A stretch of 64,000 nucleotides of DNA from Flavobacterium jumunjinense (lineage in GTDB: Bacteria > Bacteroidota > Bacteroidia > Flavobacteriales > Flavobacteriaceae), in assembly GCF_021650975.2 (NCBI RefSeq), contig NZ_CP091285.1, positions 620,001 to 684,000 on the forward strand. The letters are read 5' to 3'. The notes under the pieces were generated by a model, which did not search any database, was not told the DNA's origin, and saw only the letters and a program-made list of their open reading frames with translations. The translations under genes and the position numbers were made by a program. Below are positions 44,089-53,035 of this stretch, piece by piece (within the stretch, counting starts at the first letter, position 1; the number at the start of each line of letters is the position of its first letter).

Positions 44089-45300
44089 ATGAATTCAAAA
44101 TATAACATTATAATTGTTGGTGGTGGTGCAGCAGGATTTTTTACAGCTATAAACATTGCAGAAAAAAATCCAAAACTTAAAATCGCAATTTTAGAACGTG
44201 GAAAAGAAGTACTTTCTAAAGTACGTATTTCTGGTGGAGGACGTTGTAATGTTACTCACGCTTGTTTTATTCCAAATGAACTAGTAAAATTCTATCCAAG
44301 AGGAGAACGAGAATTAAAAGGTCCATTCCATCAATTTTGTTCTGGAGACACTATTGAATGGTTTGAAAAACATGGAGTCACTTTAAAAATTGAAGAAGAC
44401 GGAAGAATGTTTCCCGAATCGGACTCTTCTCAGACAATTATTGATTGCTTTCTTAAAGCTACAGAAAAAAATAAAATTGATATCTTAACACTACAAAGTG
44501 TTCAATCTATTTTCAAAAAAGACGATAGTTGGAAAATTGACACTAATACCGAAACTTTTCTTTGTCAGAAATTAATAATGACTACTGGAAGCAATCCTAA
44601 GGTTTGGGAAATGCTAAACGAGTTAGGTCACACAATTGTTCCTCCAGTTCCTTCCCTATTCACTTTTAATATTAAAGACAACAGAATAAAAGATTTAATG
44701 GGACTTTCCGCTACTGCAACAGTTAAAGTTAAAGGAACCAATTTAAAATCTTCTGGACCACTATTAATTACCCATTGGGGAATGAGTGGACCAGGAATAC
44801 TTCGTCTTTCTGCTTGGGGAGCTAGAATACTTTTTGAAAAAAACTATCATTTTATACTTCAAGTTAATTGGCTAAACGAAACTACTTTTGAAGAATGTTT
44901 AGAGGAGTTAAAAGAACTAAAAGACGTAAATAGCAAAAAATTAATATCAAAATTCTGCCCATTTGATTTCCCTAAACGCTTATGGGAAAGCTTAACACTC
45001 GCTGCTGGGATTACAAATGAATTAAAATGGGCTGATTTGTCTAAAAAACACATGATTGCTTTAGCAGAACAACTTACAAATGGACAATTTCAAGTAAATG
45101 GAAAAAGCACATTTAAAGAAGAGTTTGTAACTGCTGGAGGAATTGATTTAAAAGAAGTCAATTTCAAAACGATGGAAAGTAAAGTATTACCTTCTCTTTA
45201 TTTTGCAGGAGAAATTGTTAATATTGATGCAATTACTGGCGGATTTAATTTTCAAAATGCTTGGACAAGCGGATTCATTCTTAGTAACGCTATATCATAG
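44089..45300 (+). CDS. BaiN/HI0933-like NAD(P)/FAD-dependent oxidoreductase
   Basis: A 403-residue flavoprotein. The N-terminal dinucleotide fold is IIIVGGGAAGFFTAINIA, followed by the family motif VRISGGGRCNVTHACF and the C-terminal FAD-contact segment INIDAITGGFNFQNAW. HI0933-type proteins are common in bacteria; their physiological substrate is generally not known. It ends in a hairpin that overlaps its stop codon and serves both converging genes. Confidence 0.9.
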   Translation: MNSKYNIIIVGGGAAGFFTAINIAEKNPKLKIAILERGKEVLSKVRISGGGRCNVTHACFIPNELVKFYPRGERELKGPFHQFCSGDTIEWFEKHGVTLKIEEDGRMFPESDSSQTIIDCFLKATEKNKIDILTLQSVQSIFKKDDSWKIDTNTETFLCQKLIMTTGSNPKVWEMLNELGHTIVPPVPSLFTFNIKDNRIKDLMGLSATATVKVKGTNLKSSGPLLITHWGMSGPGILRLSAWGARILFEKNYHFILQVNWLNETTFEECLEELKELKDVNSKKLISKFCPFDFPKRLWESLTLAAGITNELKWADLSKKHMIALAEQLTNGQFQVNGKSTFKEEFVTAGGIDLKEVNFKTMESKVLPSLYFAGEIVNIDAITGGFNFQNAWTSGFILSNAIS

Positions 45301-45328
45301 ATAAACCAGCATTAGCTGGTTTATCTAT
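45297..45328. terminator. Hairpin between converging genes
   Basis: ATAGATAAACCAGC (45297-45310) pairs perfectly with GCTGGTTTATCTAT (45315-45328) over ATTA, with a CTTTT tail on the plus strand. The left arm contains the TAG stop of the flavoprotein gene. Confidence 0.85.
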
Positions 45329-45331
45329 CTT

Positions 45332-45886
45332 TTATCTTTCCTTTCCTCCATCTAGAATATCTTGCCAATCTTTTAATTCTTGCCACTTACCTTCATAACA
45401 AAGTTTAGCTTGTCTTGGCCATGTTCCCGGATCATGTATTTGGAAGCGTTCCCCTTCTTTATCCAAAATTTCTTGACACTTTTCAACTGGCATTTCAGAT
45501 AATACTTTCCATGTTAATACTCCAGAGTTTTTAAATAATTCTTCAATTTTAGGCCCTATTCCTTCAATAATTTTCAAATCGTTTTCATTAATTTTCTTTC
45601 CAAATAATGTTTTAACAGCTGTCCCATCAAAAGGAACAACACTCTTCTTCTCTGGAATAGTTTCAGTAAAAGAAGCCCGTTTTGTAGCTGCATCTGTAAC
45701 TTGAAATCGCAATCGTTCCATATCCAATCGTAATTGAGAATTCCTTCTGTTACAACTATCCAAATCATCTTTCAAAGAATTATATTCCTCATCAGGAGCA
45801 ACTGAAGCTCGCTTACCTAATAAATAGCCTAATATTCCGCAAATAACACCCACCAAAGCAGGTATTAAAAAACAAGTTAAGTTCAT
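45332..45886 (-). CDS. Membrane-anchored protein with a helix-hairpin-helix domain
   Basis: A 184-residue product: one N-terminal membrane helix (LIPALVGVICGILGYLLG), a coiled-coil stretch (~30-65) and a C-terminal domain starting NDLKIIEGIGPKIEELFKNS, a helix-hairpin-helix motif that resembles the L21-like fold. It ends with a Trp-rich segment (WPRQAKLCYEGKW). Such proteins are common in Flavobacteria without a defined function. It follows the OmpA-like gene by 30 bases and may be cotranscribed. Confidence 0.75.
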   Translation of the reverse strand: MNLTCFLIPALVGVICGILGYLLGKRASVAPDEEYNSLKDDLDSCNRRNSQLRLDMERLRFQVTDAATKRASFTETIPEKKSVVPFDGTAVKTLFGKKINENDLKIIEGIGPKIEELFKNSGVLTWKVLSEMPVEKCQEILDKEGERFQIHDPGTWPRQAKLCYEGKWQELKDWQDILDGGKER

Positions 45887-45916
45887 AGTTTAGTATTTGT
45901 TAGTTAATGTATTTCC

Positions 45917-46852
45917 TTATTTAATTGTCACTTCTACTCTTCTGTTTTTCGCCCTACCTTCTTCTGTCTCATTCTCTGCAATAGGATTAGCAGCTCCTTT
46001 CCCAAAAACTTCAATTTTTTGAGCAGGAATTCCATTCGAAATAAAATAGTTCTGTGCAAACTCAGCACGTTTTTTTGAATAATATTCGTTTGTATTTCTC
46101 TCTCCAACAACATTATCAGTATGACCTTCAATAGCAATCTTAGCATCTGAAACATGATTGAGATAATCTACAATGACTCCAAGTTTTTTTCTGTCACTTT
46201 CGGTAAGATTAATGATCGACTGACCCGTTTCAAAATAGAGCACTAATGGAGTTGCCTTAATCTCATTCCTAACAACATTCCAATCTTTCTTTTCTGTACT
46301 ATTTATATCCTTAGATAACCATCCAAAAGAAGTAGATTGATGAACAATATTATCATCTATGATTAACTTTTTATCATTTAGTTCACTAAATAATTCCAAC
46401 TTATGTTCAGGAATACCTTTATCTACTAAATAATTTTTTATTGCATTAGCTCTTGCTAAACCTAAATCTGGAAAAATAGAATTATTTTCTTCCTTAGAAG
46501 AGTAAAAACCTTTTATTGCAAATTTTAAATCGGAAGAATCTAAAACTGTTTTTAATTTAGAAATTCCTAAATCTATCGAATCTGATATAGGCAAGACTAC
46601 TTTTCCATCAGAAAAATTAAAAGTAAAATTATCGGCACACGAATAATGCAAATTAGAGGTTGTGAACCCAAAACCATTTTTACTAAACGCTGTTTTGGAC
46701 TCATTTTGCGCATTATTTAATGCTTTCGATTTAGAGTTTAGATCCTCTTTAACCTTTAAACAACAATTGTTGCAACAAAATAAAGCATACAACCAAGTTC
46801 CCAAAAGGATTGTGAGAACTATTCCTAGAAGGTAAATTGCTTTTCTTGACAT
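45917..46852 (-). CDS. OmpA family protein with N-terminal membrane anchor
   Basis: A 311-residue product. A membrane helix (AIYLLGIVLTILLGTWLY) is followed by a Cys cluster (CCNNCC), a middle OmpA-like module (~100-175, degenerate) and a C-terminal OmpA peptidoglycan-binding domain with IAIEGHTDNVVGERNTNEYY and RAKNRRVEV. ATG 46852 is preferred to a GTG at 46873. The double OmpA-like layout suggests a cell-wall contact protein. Confidence 0.82.
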   Translation of the reverse strand: MSRKAIYLLGIVLTILLGTWLYALFCCNNCCLKVKEDLNSKSKALNNAQNESKTAFSKNGFGFTTSNLHYSCADNFTFNFSDGKVVLPISDSIDLGISKLKTVLDSSDLKFAIKGFYSSKEENNSIFPDLGLARANAIKNYLVDKGIPEHKLELFSELNDKKLIIDDNIVHQSTSFGWLSKDINSTEKKDWNVVRNEIKATPLVLYFETGQSIINLTESDRKKLGVIVDYLNHVSDAKIAIEGHTDNVVGERNTNEYYSKKRAEFAQNYFISNGIPAQKIEVFGKGAANPIAENETEEGRAKNRRVEVTIK

Positions 46853-46945
46853 AATACCTGTTTTTGAATTCACTCAAAAATAGGGAAAATTAACAAAAAA
46901 ACAATTATAAAAACCTAAAAATTAAACCTTTAAGAAAAAACGGAC

Positions 46946-47422
46946 TTAAAAATTAAGAAAATAAATAGATGCGGTTAATAGAGTTGCAAAAGAAACCCAT
47001 ACTAAATAAGGGATTAATAATCTTCCTGCTAATTTATCAACTTTCTTAAAAACAGTATACGTTTCGAAAATAATCAACAATAAGAGAACAATTTCAATAG
47101 TAGCAAGTAATAAATTCTTTAAACTAAAAAATATATAAGACCAAAAAATATTCAACAACAATTGTATTGTAAAAAGAAACAATCCTTTTTTAACCAATTC
47201 TCTATTCTCTTTTAATTTATCCCAAACTAAACCCGCTGCAATTCCCATCATGATAAACAAAAGCGTCCAAACAGGAGCAAAAACCCAATTAGGCGGATTA
47301 AATATTGGTTTTTTAATCGTTGGATACCAAGTTTCTATATTAGCTTGCGTTACCAAACTAGACAAATAACCCGCTGCTAAACAAACAGCCACAACATATA
47401 GTATTTTTAAATATTTACTCAT
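46946..47422 (-). CDS. tspO: TspO/MBR family protein
   Basis: A 158-residue protein with five membrane helices. Family markers are WYPTIKKPIFNPPNWVFAPVW at the first loop, with Pro and Trp residues of the tetrapyrrole site, and NIFWSYIFF in helix 3. TspO proteins bind porphyrins and sterol-like ligands. It is divergent from the mevalonate genes; the gap is 81 bases. Confidence 0.92.
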   Translation of the reverse strand: MSKYLKILYVVAVCLAAGYLSSLVTQANIETWYPTIKKPIFNPPNWVFAPVWTLLFIMMGIAAGLVWDKLKENRELVKKGLFLFTIQLLLNIFWSYIFFSLKNLLLATIEIVLLLLIIFETYTVFKKVDKLAGRLLIPYLVWVSFATLLTASIYFLNF

Positions 47423-47427
47423 CCTTA

Positions 47428-47435
47428 TAATTTTG
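47428..47435 (+). promoter_or_regulatory. -7 promoter element of the mevalonate genes
   Basis: TAATTTTG fits TAnnTTTG and lies 68 bases before the preferred mvaD start. No clear TTG element was seen upstream. Confidence 0.4.
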
Positions 47436-47503
47436 CAACAAATTAACGAATAAAGAGAGAAACAAATAAATCAAAAATGGTATTTTTACCAAAAATTTCA
47501 TCT

Positions 47504-48580
47504 ATGTTTTCTGAAAAAGATTTTATTGCTTCTAATTATTCACAAGTTGACACCGCTAACTTCCATTGGAGCGCTCCAAGTAATATTGCTTTAGTTAAAT
47601 ATTGGGGTAAAAAGGAGAATCAAATTCCTGCCAATCCATCAATCAGTTTCACTTTAGAAAATTGCAAAACCATTACAAAGCTAAGTGCAACTAAAAAAGA
47701 AGGCTATGAAAACTTTTCATTCGATTTATTATTTGAAGGAAAACCAAAAGAAGATTTCAAACCTAAAATTCAAAAATTCTTAGAAAGAATTGTTCTTTAT
47801 TGTCCTTTTCTAAAAGAATATCACCTAAGCATTGATACAGAAAACACATTTCCTCACAGTTCTGGAATCGCATCTTCTGCATCAGGAATGGCAGCATTAG
47901 CGATGAACATTATGAGTTTAGAAAAAACAATTAACCCTTCTATTTCAGATGATTATTTTTATTCAAAAGCTTCTTTTTTAGCTCGTTTAGGTAGCGGAAG
48001 TGCTTGCCGAAGTATAAAAGGAAAAGTTGTAGTTTGGGGAGAAAATAAAGAAAATTCGAAAAACTCTAATCTATTTGGTGTTGAATTTTCAAACATACAT
48101 AGTAATTTTAAAAACTACCAGGATACAATTCTGTTAGTCGACAAAGGAGAAAAACAAGTTTCAAGTACTGTTGGACATGAATTGATGCACAATCATCCTT
48201 TTGCTGAAAAGCGTTTTGAACAAGCGCATGAAAATCTATCCAAAATTAAAACAATTTTAAAAGAAGGACTTATTTCTGAATTTATTAAAATCGTAGAAAG
48301 CGAAGCCTTAACTCTTCATGCTATGATGATGACTTCAATGCCTTATTTTATTTTAATGAAACCTAACACTTTAGAAATCATTAATCGTATTTGGAAATAT
48401 AGAACAGAAACGCAAACTCCTGTTTGTTTCACTTTAGACGCAGGTGCAAATGTTCATGTTTTATATCCGGAAAAAGACAAGGAGAAAGTTTTAGATTTTA
48501 TTAAGAATGAATTAGTTGGCTATTGCCAAAATGAGCAGTATATTTGCGACCAAATTGGAGATGGTGCAAAATCATATTAA
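47504..48580 (+). CDS. mvaD: Diphosphomevalonate decarboxylase
   Basis: A 358-residue GHMP-family enzyme. SAPSNIALVKYWGKKENQIP and the nucleotide loop FPHSSGIASSASGMAAL identify it. It converts mevalonate diphosphate to isopentenyl diphosphate with ATP and CO2 release. ATG 47504 gives the usual short N-terminus (MFSEKDFIASNYSQ); ATG 47477 would add nine residues. It is followed after 36 bases by mevalonate kinase and then a prenyltransferase. Confidence 0.93.
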   Translation: MFSEKDFIASNYSQVDTANFHWSAPSNIALVKYWGKKENQIPANPSISFTLENCKTITKLSATKKEGYENFSFDLLFEGKPKEDFKPKIQKFLERIVLYCPFLKEYHLSIDTENTFPHSSGIASSASGMAALAMNIMSLEKTINPSISDDYFYSKASFLARLGSGSACRSIKGKVVVWGENKENSKNSNLFGVEFSNIHSNFKNYQDTILLVDKGEKQVSSTVGHELMHNHPFAEKRFEQAHENLSKIKTILKEGLISEFIKIVESEALTLHAMMMTSMPYFILMKPNTLEIINRIWKYRTETQTPVCFTLDAGANVHVLYPEKDKEKVLDFIKNELVGYCQNEQYICDQIGDGAKSY

Positions 48581-48616
48581 TTTTGTATCTTTACTTAAAC
48601 CTGAAATTTATCATTT

Positions 48617-49555
48617 ATGAAAGGACCATTATTTTACTCAAAAATATTACTCTTTGGAGAATATGGAATTATTCAAGATTCTAAAGGTCTTTCTATTCCC
48701 TATAATTTTTATAAAGGAGCTTTAAAAACAGACGAAAATCCATCTTCTGAAGCTATTGCGTCTAATAGAAGTTTAGATAATTTTACTGGTTATTTAACAA
48801 CGCTACAAAACAATCAACCAGAATTAGTTACATTCAATTTAACTGCTTTGAAAAGCGATATTGCTAATGGAATGTATTTTGATTCTAGTATCCCACAAGG
48901 ATATGGTGTTGGAAGTAGTGGTGCTTTGGTTGCTGCTATTTATGACAAATATGCTACAACTAAAATTACAGTTTTAGAAAACTTAACTCGCGATAAATTA
49001 CTTCAACTTAAAGCTATTTTTTCTCAAATGGAATCTTTTTTCCATGGAAAGAGTTCTGGGTTAGACCCTTTAAATAGTTATTTAAGTTTACCTATATTAA
49101 TCAATTCAAAAGATAATATTGAGCCAACTGGAATTCCTAGCCAAAGTACACAAGGAAAAGGTGCAGTTTTCTTAATCGATTCTGGAATTGTTGGAGAAAC
49201 TGCTCCAATGGTTAGTATTTTCATGGAAAATCTAAAAGATAATGGATTTAGAAAAATGTTGAAATCACAATTCATAAAACATACTGATGCTTGTGTTGAC
49301 AATTTCCTACATGGCGACATAAAATCGTTGTTTGCCAATACAAAAAAACTATCGAAAGTTGTTTTAAATCATTTTAAACCAATGATTCCAGAACAATTTC
49401 ATCAAATTTGGCAAAACGGAATTGAAACAAATGATTATTATTTAAAACTTTGTGGTTCTGGTGGTGGTGGATATATTCTTGGTTTCACAGAAGACTTAGA
49501 AAAAGCAAAAACATCATTAAAAGATTATAAGTTAGAAGTAGTATATAATTTTTAA
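48617..49555 (+). CDS. mvk: Mevalonate kinase (GHMP kinase)
   Basis: A 312-residue kinase with KILLFGEYGIIQ at the N-terminus, the ATP loop SIPQGYGVGSSGALVAAIY and the C-terminal CGSGGGGYILGF motif. It phosphorylates mevalonate, two steps before the decarboxylase encoded upstream. Context with mvaD favours mevalonate kinase over other GHMP kinases. Bacteroidota of this type use the mevalonate pathway for isoprenoids. Confidence 0.85.
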   Translation: MKGPLFYSKILLFGEYGIIQDSKGLSIPYNFYKGALKTDENPSSEAIASNRSLDNFTGYLTTLQNNQPELVTFNLTALKSDIANGMYFDSSIPQGYGVGSSGALVAAIYDKYATTKITVLENLTRDKLLQLKAIFSQMESFFHGKSSGLDPLNSYLSLPILINSKDNIEPTGIPSQSTQGKGAVFLIDSGIVGETAPMVSIFMENLKDNGFRKMLKSQFIKHTDACVDNFLHGDIKSLFANTKKLSKVVLNHFKPMIPEQFHQIWQNGIETNDYYLKLCGSGGGGYILGFTEDLEKAKTSLKDYKLEVVYNF

Positions 49556-49600
49556 TTAGACGACAGGAAAGCTATTACCACACACAACCTAAAAATCTAA

Positions 49601-50521
49601 ATGCTAAATAGAAAATCTAAGTTTTTTTTAAAAAAAATATTAAGTTTTTTTTCTGTAATAAGAGGTTATAATATTTGGGTAATTGCTCTAGCACAATACT
49701 TGTCTGCTATTTTCATCTTAGCTCCAGAAGAAAGAGCCTTAGACATTCTATTAGACTGGAAAATGTTTCTAATCGTTTTAGCCTCGTTCTTAACCATTGC
49801 ATCAGGATACATTATTAATAATTTTTACGATGCTAAAAAAGATTTAATTAATAGACCTAAAAAAGCAATGATCGACCGATTGGTTAGTCAATCTACCAAG
49901 TTAAAAGTCTATTTCACAATCAACTTTTTAGTAGTTACTTTGGTAAGCTTCATTTCTTGGAAAGCAGTCTTGTTTTTTTCAAGTTATATTTTTCTAATTT
50001 GGTATTATTCGCATCGAATTAAAAAAATCCTTCTAATTGGAAATTTAACTGCTGCAATATTAGCAATCCTCCCATTTTTTGGAATTTTAATGTATTATAA
50101 AAACTTCTATAATGTAATTTTTGCTCATGCAACATTCTTATTTTTCCTTATTTTTATTCGTGAATTAATTAAAGATTTAGAAAACATTGAAGGCGATTTA
50201 GTAAACGAATACAAAACAATTCCTGTACTATTTGGCGAAAAAATTGCAAAAATAATTATTTCAATCATTACCGTTTCTACAATTATTCCTGTCTATTTCC
50301 TAATTGATGTTTACGATGTAGGTTATATGGATATTTATTTCTACATAAGTTTGATAATGTTAATATTCTTTCTACTTAAATTATGGAAATCAAAACAAAA
50401 AACAGATTATCTTAAATTACATTTTTTATTAAAATTTATAATTGTTAGTGGTGTTTTTTGTATTATTTTAATAGATCCTATCGTTTTGATACATGGAAAG
50501 AAACTAATATCAAGTTATTAG
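49601..50521 (+). CDS. UbiA family prenyltransferase
   Basis: A 306-residue membrane protein with about eight helices. The first Asp-rich motif is NNFYDAKKDLINRPKKA and the second is LIKDLENIEGDLVNEYKT. Sequence and neighbourhood match the geranylgeranylglycerol-phosphate geranylgeranyltransferase-like branch often found beside mvaD and mvk in Flavobacteria. Its acceptor is not shown by sequence; quinone or lipid products are possible. Confidence 0.87.
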   Translation: MLNRKSKFFLKKILSFFSVIRGYNIWVIALAQYLSAIFILAPEERALDILLDWKMFLIVLASFLTIASGYIINNFYDAKKDLINRPKKAMIDRLVSQSTKLKVYFTINFLVVTLVSFISWKAVLFFSSYIFLIWYYSHRIKKILLIGNLTAAILAILPFFGILMYYKNFYNVIFAHATFLFFLIFIRELIKDLENIEGDLVNEYKTIPVLFGEKIAKIIISIITVSTIIPVYFLIDVYDVGYMDIYFYISLIMLIFFLLKLWKSKQKTDYLKLHFLLKFIIVSGVFCIILIDPIVLIHGKKLISSY

Positions 50522-50549
50522 TCATATCTTTGCATAAAATATTTAGAGA

Positions 50550-51449
50550 ATGACACGTCACCAAGGAAATGATAAAAGCAAGCCAGGCTCTGGAAGACAA
50601 GGCGGTTTTAAGAAAGCTAGTAATTCTAAAGGAAATGCTCCTATTAGAAAAACACCATCAAAGTTTTCTGTAAAACCATCAGAATCAAAAGCACCCAGAA
50701 CACCAAAAGCACCGTCTAATCCAAAAGCGCCATCTAATCCAGATGAAATGCGTCTAAACAAATACATTTCTAACTCAGGAATGTGTAGTCGTAGAGATGC
50801 AGACATTTATATTCAGAGTGGTAATGTAAAAGTAAACGGAGTTCCCGTTACTGAAATGGGCTACAAAGTTAAATTAACAGATATAGTTCAATTTGATGGA
50901 AGTACAATTACTCCAGAAAAGAAAGAATACCTTTTATTAAACAAACCTAAAAACTTTTCTACTGCTGGAGATGATGCTAAAGGAGATGGAAATGTATTAG
51001 ATTTGATTAGAGGAGCAAGTAAAGGAAACCTTCAACCTATTGGAAGAATGGACAAAACCACTACTGGTTTATTACTTTTTACTAACGATACCGATATGGC
51101 TCGTAAATTTACAACTCCAAATCAACGTTCTTCAAAACTATATCAAGTTACTTTAGACAAGAACTTAAAATATGAAGATTTAGAACGAATTACAAACGGA
51201 ATAACGATAGATGAGCATAAAGTTTATGTTGAAGAAGTAACTTATATCGAAGATCAACCAAAAAGTGAAATAGGAATCAAGATGAAAACTGCCAATGTAA
51301 AAATTGTCCGTAAGATTTTTGAACACCTTAAATATGATGTAATCAAATTAGACAGAGTTACATTTGCTGGATTAACAAAGAAAAACCTTCCAAGAGGAAA
51401 TTGGAGATTCTTAACAGAGCAAGAAATCATAAACTTAAAGAATAGCTAA
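50550..51449 (+). CDS. RsuA/RluB family 16S/23S rRNA pseudouridine synthase
   Basis: A 299-residue protein. Residues 1-65 are a basic Pro/Lys/Ala/Ser tail with repeats of KAPSNP, residues ~67-115 an S4 RNA-binding domain (MRLNKYISNSGMCSRRDADI), and the rest the catalytic part with the Asp in PIGRMDKTTTGLLLFT. The family usually has RLDxxTxGLLL, so Met here replaces Leu before the Asp. Either RluB or RsuA specificity is possible; RluB is more likely with the tail. Confidence 0.9.
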   Translation: MTRHQGNDKSKPGSGRQGGFKKASNSKGNAPIRKTPSKFSVKPSESKAPRTPKAPSNPKAPSNPDEMRLNKYISNSGMCSRRDADIYIQSGNVKVNGVPVTEMGYKVKLTDIVQFDGSTITPEKKEYLLLNKPKNFSTAGDDAKGDGNVLDLIRGASKGNLQPIGRMDKTTTGLLLFTNDTDMARKFTTPNQRSSKLYQVTLDKNLKYEDLERITNGITIDEHKVYVEEVTYIEDQPKSEIGIKMKTANVKIVRKIFEHLKYDVIKLDRVTFAGLTKKNLPRGNWRFLTEQEIINLKNS

Positions 51450-51461
51450 AACTTTCTTACA

Positions 51462-51492
51462 CCACAGATTACAACACTTTTGTAATCTGTGG
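51462..51492. repeat. Perfect hairpin between the pseudouridine synthase and NTF2-like genes
   Basis: CCACAGATTACA (51462-51473) pairs with TGTAATCTGTGG (51481-51492) over seven bases. No T-run follows on either strand, so it is a poor terminator and may be a processing site or operator. Confidence 0.5.
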
Positions 51493-51507
51493 AAACACTC
51501 TTAAAAA

Positions 51508-51867
51508 ATGCCAGAAAAATCACAATCTATTGCCTTTCGTTGGCTTGAAGCTTTCAATGAAAAAAATCTTGAAAAACTTTTAGCATTATATGATGATGAG
51601 GCAAAACATTTTAGTCCAAAACTAAAGATACGTCAACCAGAAACAAATGGGTTAATTGAAGGCAAAAGCGCTATGCATTTTTGGTGGAAGGACGCTTTTG
51701 AAAGATTACCAAATCTACATTACAAAGTAACATCACTTACAGCAAACACTGACCGCGTTTTCATGGAATATATCCGACAAGTAGAGAACGAAGAAGATAT
51801 GTCTATTGCTGAAGTATTAGAAATTAGAGAAGGAAAAATTATATTCTCTAGAGTATATCATGGATAA
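51508..51867 (+). CDS. NTF2-like (SnoaL-type) domain protein
   Basis: A 119-residue single-domain protein of the NTF2-like fold: AFRWLEAFNEKNLEKLLALYDDEAKHF at the start, EGKSAMHFWWKDAFERLP in the middle and the VLEIREGKIIFSRVYH strand at the end. Members range from polyketide cyclases to proteins without catalysis. No signal peptide. Function is not defined. It ends in a bidirectional terminator shared with dusB. Confidence 0.8.
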   Translation: MPEKSQSIAFRWLEAFNEKNLEKLLALYDDEAKHFSPKLKIRQPETNGLIEGKSAMHFWWKDAFERLPNLHYKVTSLTANTDRVFMEYIRQVENEEDMSIAEVLEIREGKIIFSRVYHG

Positions 51868-51911
51868 TAAAAAAAGACTATCTAAAACATTTTAAATAGT
51901 CTTTTTTTATT
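51866..51911. terminator. Bidirectional terminator between NTF2-like gene and dusB
   Basis: AATAAAAAAAGACTAT (51866-51881) pairs perfectly with ATAGTCTTTTTTTATT (51896-51911) over 14 bases, giving T-runs in both directions. It overlaps the TAA stop of the NTF2-like gene. Confidence 0.9.
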
Positions 51912-51925
51912 ATTTATTTTAAAAA

Positions 51926-52924
51926 TTATTGTTCAGTGAACTGATAATCTCCAAAAACATCTTCAATTTCTGTAAAAACATCTAATAACTGATGTAAATC
52001 ATCTGTAGTCACTAACTTTTGTTTGTATTCTTTAAAACTATGAATACCTTTAAAGTAATTTGTATAATGCCTACGCATTTCTACAACTCCAACACGTTCG
52101 TTTTTCCATTCTACAGACCAGATTAAATGATTTCTTGCAGCTTCTATTCGATCTTTCATTGTCGGCAAATCCAAATGTTCGCCAGTATTGAAAAAATGCT
52201 TAATTTCATTAAAAATCCAAGGATAACCAATCGCTGCACGACCAATCATCATTCCATCTAATCCAAACTTGTTTTTATATTCTAACGCTTTTTCTGGTGA
52301 ATCTATATCTCCATTACCGAAAATTGGCATTGTTATTCTTGGGTTGTTTTTAACTCTTGCAATATGAGTCCAATCTGAATGCCCTTTATACATTTGAGAT
52401 CTTGTTCTTGCATGAACTGTTAAGGCCTGCACTCCAATATCTTGAAGTCTTTCTGCAACTTCATCAATATTAATTGAACTATCGTCCCAACCTAAACGCG
52501 TTTTAACGGTTACAGGTAGATGTGTGCTTTTAATAACAGCTTTCGTTAAACGAACCATTAAATCAATGTCTTTTAACACACCTGCTCCTGCACCTTTAGA
52601 AACTACTTTCTTTACAGGACATCCAAAATTAATATCTACTAAATCTGGTTCTACGGCTTCAACAATTTTAGCACTTAATGCCATTGCTTCTTCATCTCCT
52701 CCAAAAATCTGAATACCAACTGGTCGCTCGTAATCAAAAATATCAAGTTTTTGTTTGCTTTTCATTGCATCTCGAATTAATCCTTCAGAAGAAATAAATT
52801 CAGAATACATTAAATCTGCACCGTGTAATTTACACAAACGTCTGAACGGAGGATCGCTAACATCTTCCATTGGCGCTAATAAAAGCGGAAAATCTGGTAA
52901 TTCTATATTGCCAATTTTGGGCAT
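51926..52924 (-). CDS. dusB: tRNA-dihydrouridine synthase B
   Basis: A 332-residue FMN enzyme. LLLAPMEDVSDPPFRRLCK at the start, DINFGCPVKKVVSKGAGAG with the catalytic Cys, HARTRSQMYKGHSDW and the glycine-rich GNGDIDSPEKA identify DusB. It reduces uridine to dihydrouridine in tRNA. ATG 52924 is chosen: a start at 52954 would lie upstream of a good promoter (-7 box 52942-52949). Confidence 0.94.
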   Translation of the reverse strand: MPKIGNIELPDFPLLLAPMEDVSDPPFRRLCKLHGADLMYSEFISSEGLIRDAMKSKQKLDIFDYERPVGIQIFGGDEEAMALSAKIVEAVEPDLVDINFGCPVKKVVSKGAGAGVLKDIDLMVRLTKAVIKSTHLPVTVKTRLGWDDSSINIDEVAERLQDIGVQALTVHARTRSQMYKGHSDWTHIARVKNNPRITMPIFGNGDIDSPEKALEYKNKFGLDGMMIGRAAIGYPWIFNEIKHFFNTGEHLDLPTMKDRIEAARNHLIWSVEWKNERVGVVEMRRHYTNYFKGIHSFKEYKQKLVTTDDLHQLLDVFTEIEDVFGDYQFTEQ

Positions 52925-52941
52925 TGTCTTTATTTTTTTTG

Positions 52942-52970
52942 CAAAATTACACATTTTTTGGCGTAATCAA
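52942..52970 (-). promoter_or_regulatory. Promoter of dusB
   Basis: On the minus strand TTG (52970-52968) and TAATTTTG (52949-52942) are separated by 18 bases, a good match to the Bacteroidota TTG...TAnnTTTG promoter. The -7 box lies 17 bases before the ATG at 52924 and so decides the start. Confidence 0.7.
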
Positions 52971-53035
52971 TCATAAAGCTACAATCTATAAATATTTAAC
53001 TATGAAATGATTACAAACACCAATACACAAACTCT